Shown here piece by piece: positions 62,089 through 64,000 of a stretch of DNA of 64,000 bases (its first letter is position 1; the number at the start of each line of letters is the position of its first letter). This DNA is from Yamagishiella unicocca. Taxonomy: Eukaryota; Chlorophyta; Chlorophyceae; Chlamydomonadales; Volvocaceae. Under the pieces are notes generated by a model that was not told the DNA's origin, ran no database searches, and saw nothing but the letters and a program-made list of their open reading frames with translations. A program made the position numbers and the translations under genes. The stretch spans positions 310,001 to 374,000 of the forward strand of contig BDSL01000021.1 of the NCBI GenBank assembly GCA_003116995.1. Reading direction: 5' to 3'.

Positions 62089-62520
62089 TCAGTTCCCGAC
62101 ACTTACATAAGCGCGGCCACTCGCGCCGACTTTTTCCGGACCGAAAAAGGCGGCAGCCCCTCCAGCCGCCACCGGAGGCGCACCCCCAGCATCACTGGAG
62201 GCCTGTGGGTGCGGGGAGTTTGCTGGGACCGGCGCCGGTCCGTGTCCCTTGCCTGCCCCATGTCCGGCACTGCCTGAGGTGGTCAGTACGCTCGAAGAGC
62301 ACCTTGCGGTAGTGCCTGCCCCTGGGCCGGGGCGATCGGGCTGTAGCAGTGGCTCTGCTGGCTGCCCTGCACGGTCTGCCGGTAGCTGCCCCGCTGCTGG
62401 TTGTTCAGCATCTGGCCCATGTTGGGTTGTGGCCGGTGCAAGGCCCCCCGGCTGCGAGCAGTGTGTTTGGGATGTTGTCGCCCTGGCCGCCTCGGTGCCG
62501 GTTGATGTTGGCCTCATCAT
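62089..62520 (-). CDS. Low-confidence open frame in repeat region
   Basis: A 143-codon frame rich in Ala, Gly, Pro and Gln lies upstream (in minus-strand sense) of dispersed repeat copy B, so it could be a fragment of an element's gag-like frame. No zinc knuckle or other motif is present, and the plus strand is open as well. It may be chance. Confidence 0.2.
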   Translation of the reverse strand: MMRPTSTGTEAARATTSQTHCSQPGGLAPATTQHGPDAEQPAAGQLPADRAGQPAEPLLQPDRPGPGAGTTARCSSSVLTTSGSAGHGAGKGHGPAPVPANSPHPQASSDAGGAPPVAAGGAAAFFGPEKVGASGRAYVSVGN

Positions 62521-62624
62521 GCTTCGGGCTGGTTCGCGCCGGCCGGCGGTGCCAGGCGCTCAAGCGCAGTTGACTGCGGTAGCTGATTTTGGGACCCTCA
62601 GCTCGGTGCGCCGCGGACCGGGTG

Positions 62625-62945
62625 TGGTGCTGCTGGGGCCGTCCGTTCCTCCGTGCGGTTTGGGGATGCTGCCTGACACCTGGCTGCCCTGGAGGGCCTG
62701 AGCGGCTCGTGCCCCCTGCTCTTCGTGCGCCGCCTGTCCACCTGTCTGGTGCCTTCTCGACCCGGGGCCGTTTTGGGGGCCTTTTCCCCCGTGCGGTTTG
62801 TTCCGTCTAGTTTATTATTTTGTCGTTCTGAGACTGTTTTGGTGGGTGTGCCTGGAGGGCCATCTGCCCGGGTTTGCGCTTTCCCCGTCCTCGTGGCCTT
62901 GGTTCGTTGGAACTGCCCATCGTGCTGCAGTGCCCTTTGCTGGCC
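62625..62945 (+). repeat. Left arm of a large inverted repeat
   Basis: The sequence from CCGTTCCTCCGTGCGGTTTG through GGTGCCTTCT, TTTTGGTGGGTGTGCCTGG and TTTCCCCGTCCTCGTGGCCT recurs on the opposite strand at 63640-64000 in the same order. The arms are diverged by substitutions and small gaps. Translated shadows of both arms resemble each other (FWWVCL ... LALSPSSWPW). Confidence 0.8.
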
Positions 62946-63639
62946 GGTTGTTCGTGTGGTGCGCCATATTGTTGCGATGACCACATCTTAATCTTATCTG
63001 ATTTCTACCTTATTACCCGTATTTATTTCTCATTATTCTTAACGTTAATTTGACGATATATGGCGAGCTCCTCCAAGACGAGCCGGGGAGAGCCCTGCAG
63101 AGCCGGGTTGTTAGCCTGGTTGCCTGCATGCATGCACCATAATTCCGCGATGAAATTATGGAGTGCCGGCTGCGAGCGGCTATGCATTTAAGAATTTGTA
63201 ACACTGTAAAACACTGTGACGTCTTAATGGCACGCATGGCAGACATGCAGCTGCAACGGAAAAAGCTGCCACACTGTGCCTCATCAATCTTAATGTCTTG
63301 TTATCATTAACAATATTTATAATGAGCGCCTTCAATCGATAATGAGCGTTACAATACGTTCCCCGACGTACGGCCTCACCATATATACGAGAGCTGGGGC
63401 TGAACCCAGCAGACGCCACAGGATGCCGCCAAGGGCACAGGCGAGCCCCGAAAAGCACAATCGACACCGGGAAAAATCAGGAAAAGCTGGAAGACCCAGA
63501 AAGAGCGAGGCCGCACCTTACAACGAGCCAGCGCTAGCAGCCAGCAGACGCCCCGAAAGGCACAGGAAGGAAAGCAGGGCACCTCGGCGCACGCAAGACA
63601 GCGGGGCCCCAATAGAAAAGACAACCCCGGCACCCCAAG
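62946..63639. other. Centre of the inverted repeat, AT-rich
   Basis: About 700 bases separate the two arms. The middle (62990-63370) is markedly AT-rich against the window and has no coding signal. A short internal inverted match (CATAATTCCGCG facing ATGAAATTATGG, near 63137-63162) could form a hairpin. Confidence 0.5.
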
Positions 63640-64000
63640 GCCCACCGCCAGGAAAATCGACGGGACCAGCCAACAGCCCGGACCGACGCGCTCAGGGCGC
63701 CACCAGGCACCACCCATCCCAACACACCAAGGCCACGAGGACGGGGAAAGCGCAAGGCCGGGCAGACGGCGCCCCAGGCACACCCACCAAAACAACGAGG
63801 TGCACCATCCCGCGCGGGAGAGCAGCGGCGCCAAACACAAACACAGTCCCCGGGCCCAGAAGGCACCAGAAAGGCGGACCAGCGGCCCACGAAGAGCACG
63901 AGGTGGGAGCCGGTCAGCCCCTCCAGGGCAGCCATGGATCAGCCAGCACACCGCAAGCGACCCCCAACCGCACGGAGGAACGGGTGGGCGGCCCCGACAG
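63640..64000 (-). repeat. Right arm of the inverted repeat, reaching the window edge
   Basis: This is the reverse-strand counterpart of 62625-62945. It still matches at position 64000, so the arm continues beyond the window and the full unit cannot be judged. Confidence 0.8.

Noticed and set aside
63376..63951. 191-codon minus-strand Trp/Leu/Cys-rich frame
   Set aside because: It is the translation of the inverted-repeat arm. The other arm gives a similar reading broken by stops, so it reflects the repeat and not a gene.

Overview
The window looks like nuclear DNA of a GC-rich green alga, most likely from the volvocine / Chlamydomonadales group. This is inferred from high GC, many short GT-AG introns in every phase, Ala/Gly/Gln-rich linkers, and a gene set of PAS-guanylate cyclase, Raf-like (TKL) kinase with GAF, plastid-type branched-chain aminotransferase, plant-type dynamin DRP1, plant-type OTU/SEC-C deubiquitinase and expansin. 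There is no operon structure, no tRNA or rRNA and no CRISPR array. Gene models were spliced by eye: protein families are well supported where motifs are named, while some exon edges and 5' ends remain uncertain.

Layout. 0.65-2.9 kb (-): a long low-complexity acidic/Ala-rich reading frame. 3.0-6.2 kb (-): a multi-exon gene of unknown family. 6.2-11.5 kb: a segment poor in recognisable genes, holding a telomere-like patch, an intronless secreted SGNH-hydrolase gene carrying lesions, and copies of a dispersed repeat. 11.6-21.3 kb (-): a large TKL kinase with an N-terminal GAF-like domain. 22-24 kb: unresolved coding traces. 24.1-32.7 kb (-): a PAS-containing class III guanylate cyclase whose catalytic domain is complete. 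32.7-35.6 kb: further unresolved minus-strand traces. 35.65-38.0 kb (+): a second, divergent protein kinase. 39.9-43.0 kb (-): branched-chain aminotransferase. 44.0-49.7 kb (-): a complete 12-exon dynamin-related GTPase, divergent from a 165-residue unknown protein (50.1-52.0 kb, +). 54.2-57.2 kb (-): an OTU deubiquitinase. 58.7-61.0 kb (+): a single-domain expansin. 61.8-64.0 kb: repeats, including a large inverted repeat running off the window edge.

How the genes may work together. The guanylate cyclase and the GAF-kinase lie on the same strand about 2.8 kb apart, so a cGMP source and a possible cyclic-nucleotide-responsive kinase are neighbours; the functional link is only an inference. 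The other genes are ordinary housekeeping or wall functions with no evident pathway in common.

The most striking unexplained structure is that many introns carry tandem minisatellites placed directly against a splice site (15.2, 16.6, 17.1, 51.5, 55.3 and 55.9 kb). One of them holds nine copies of the palindrome TGACGTCA.
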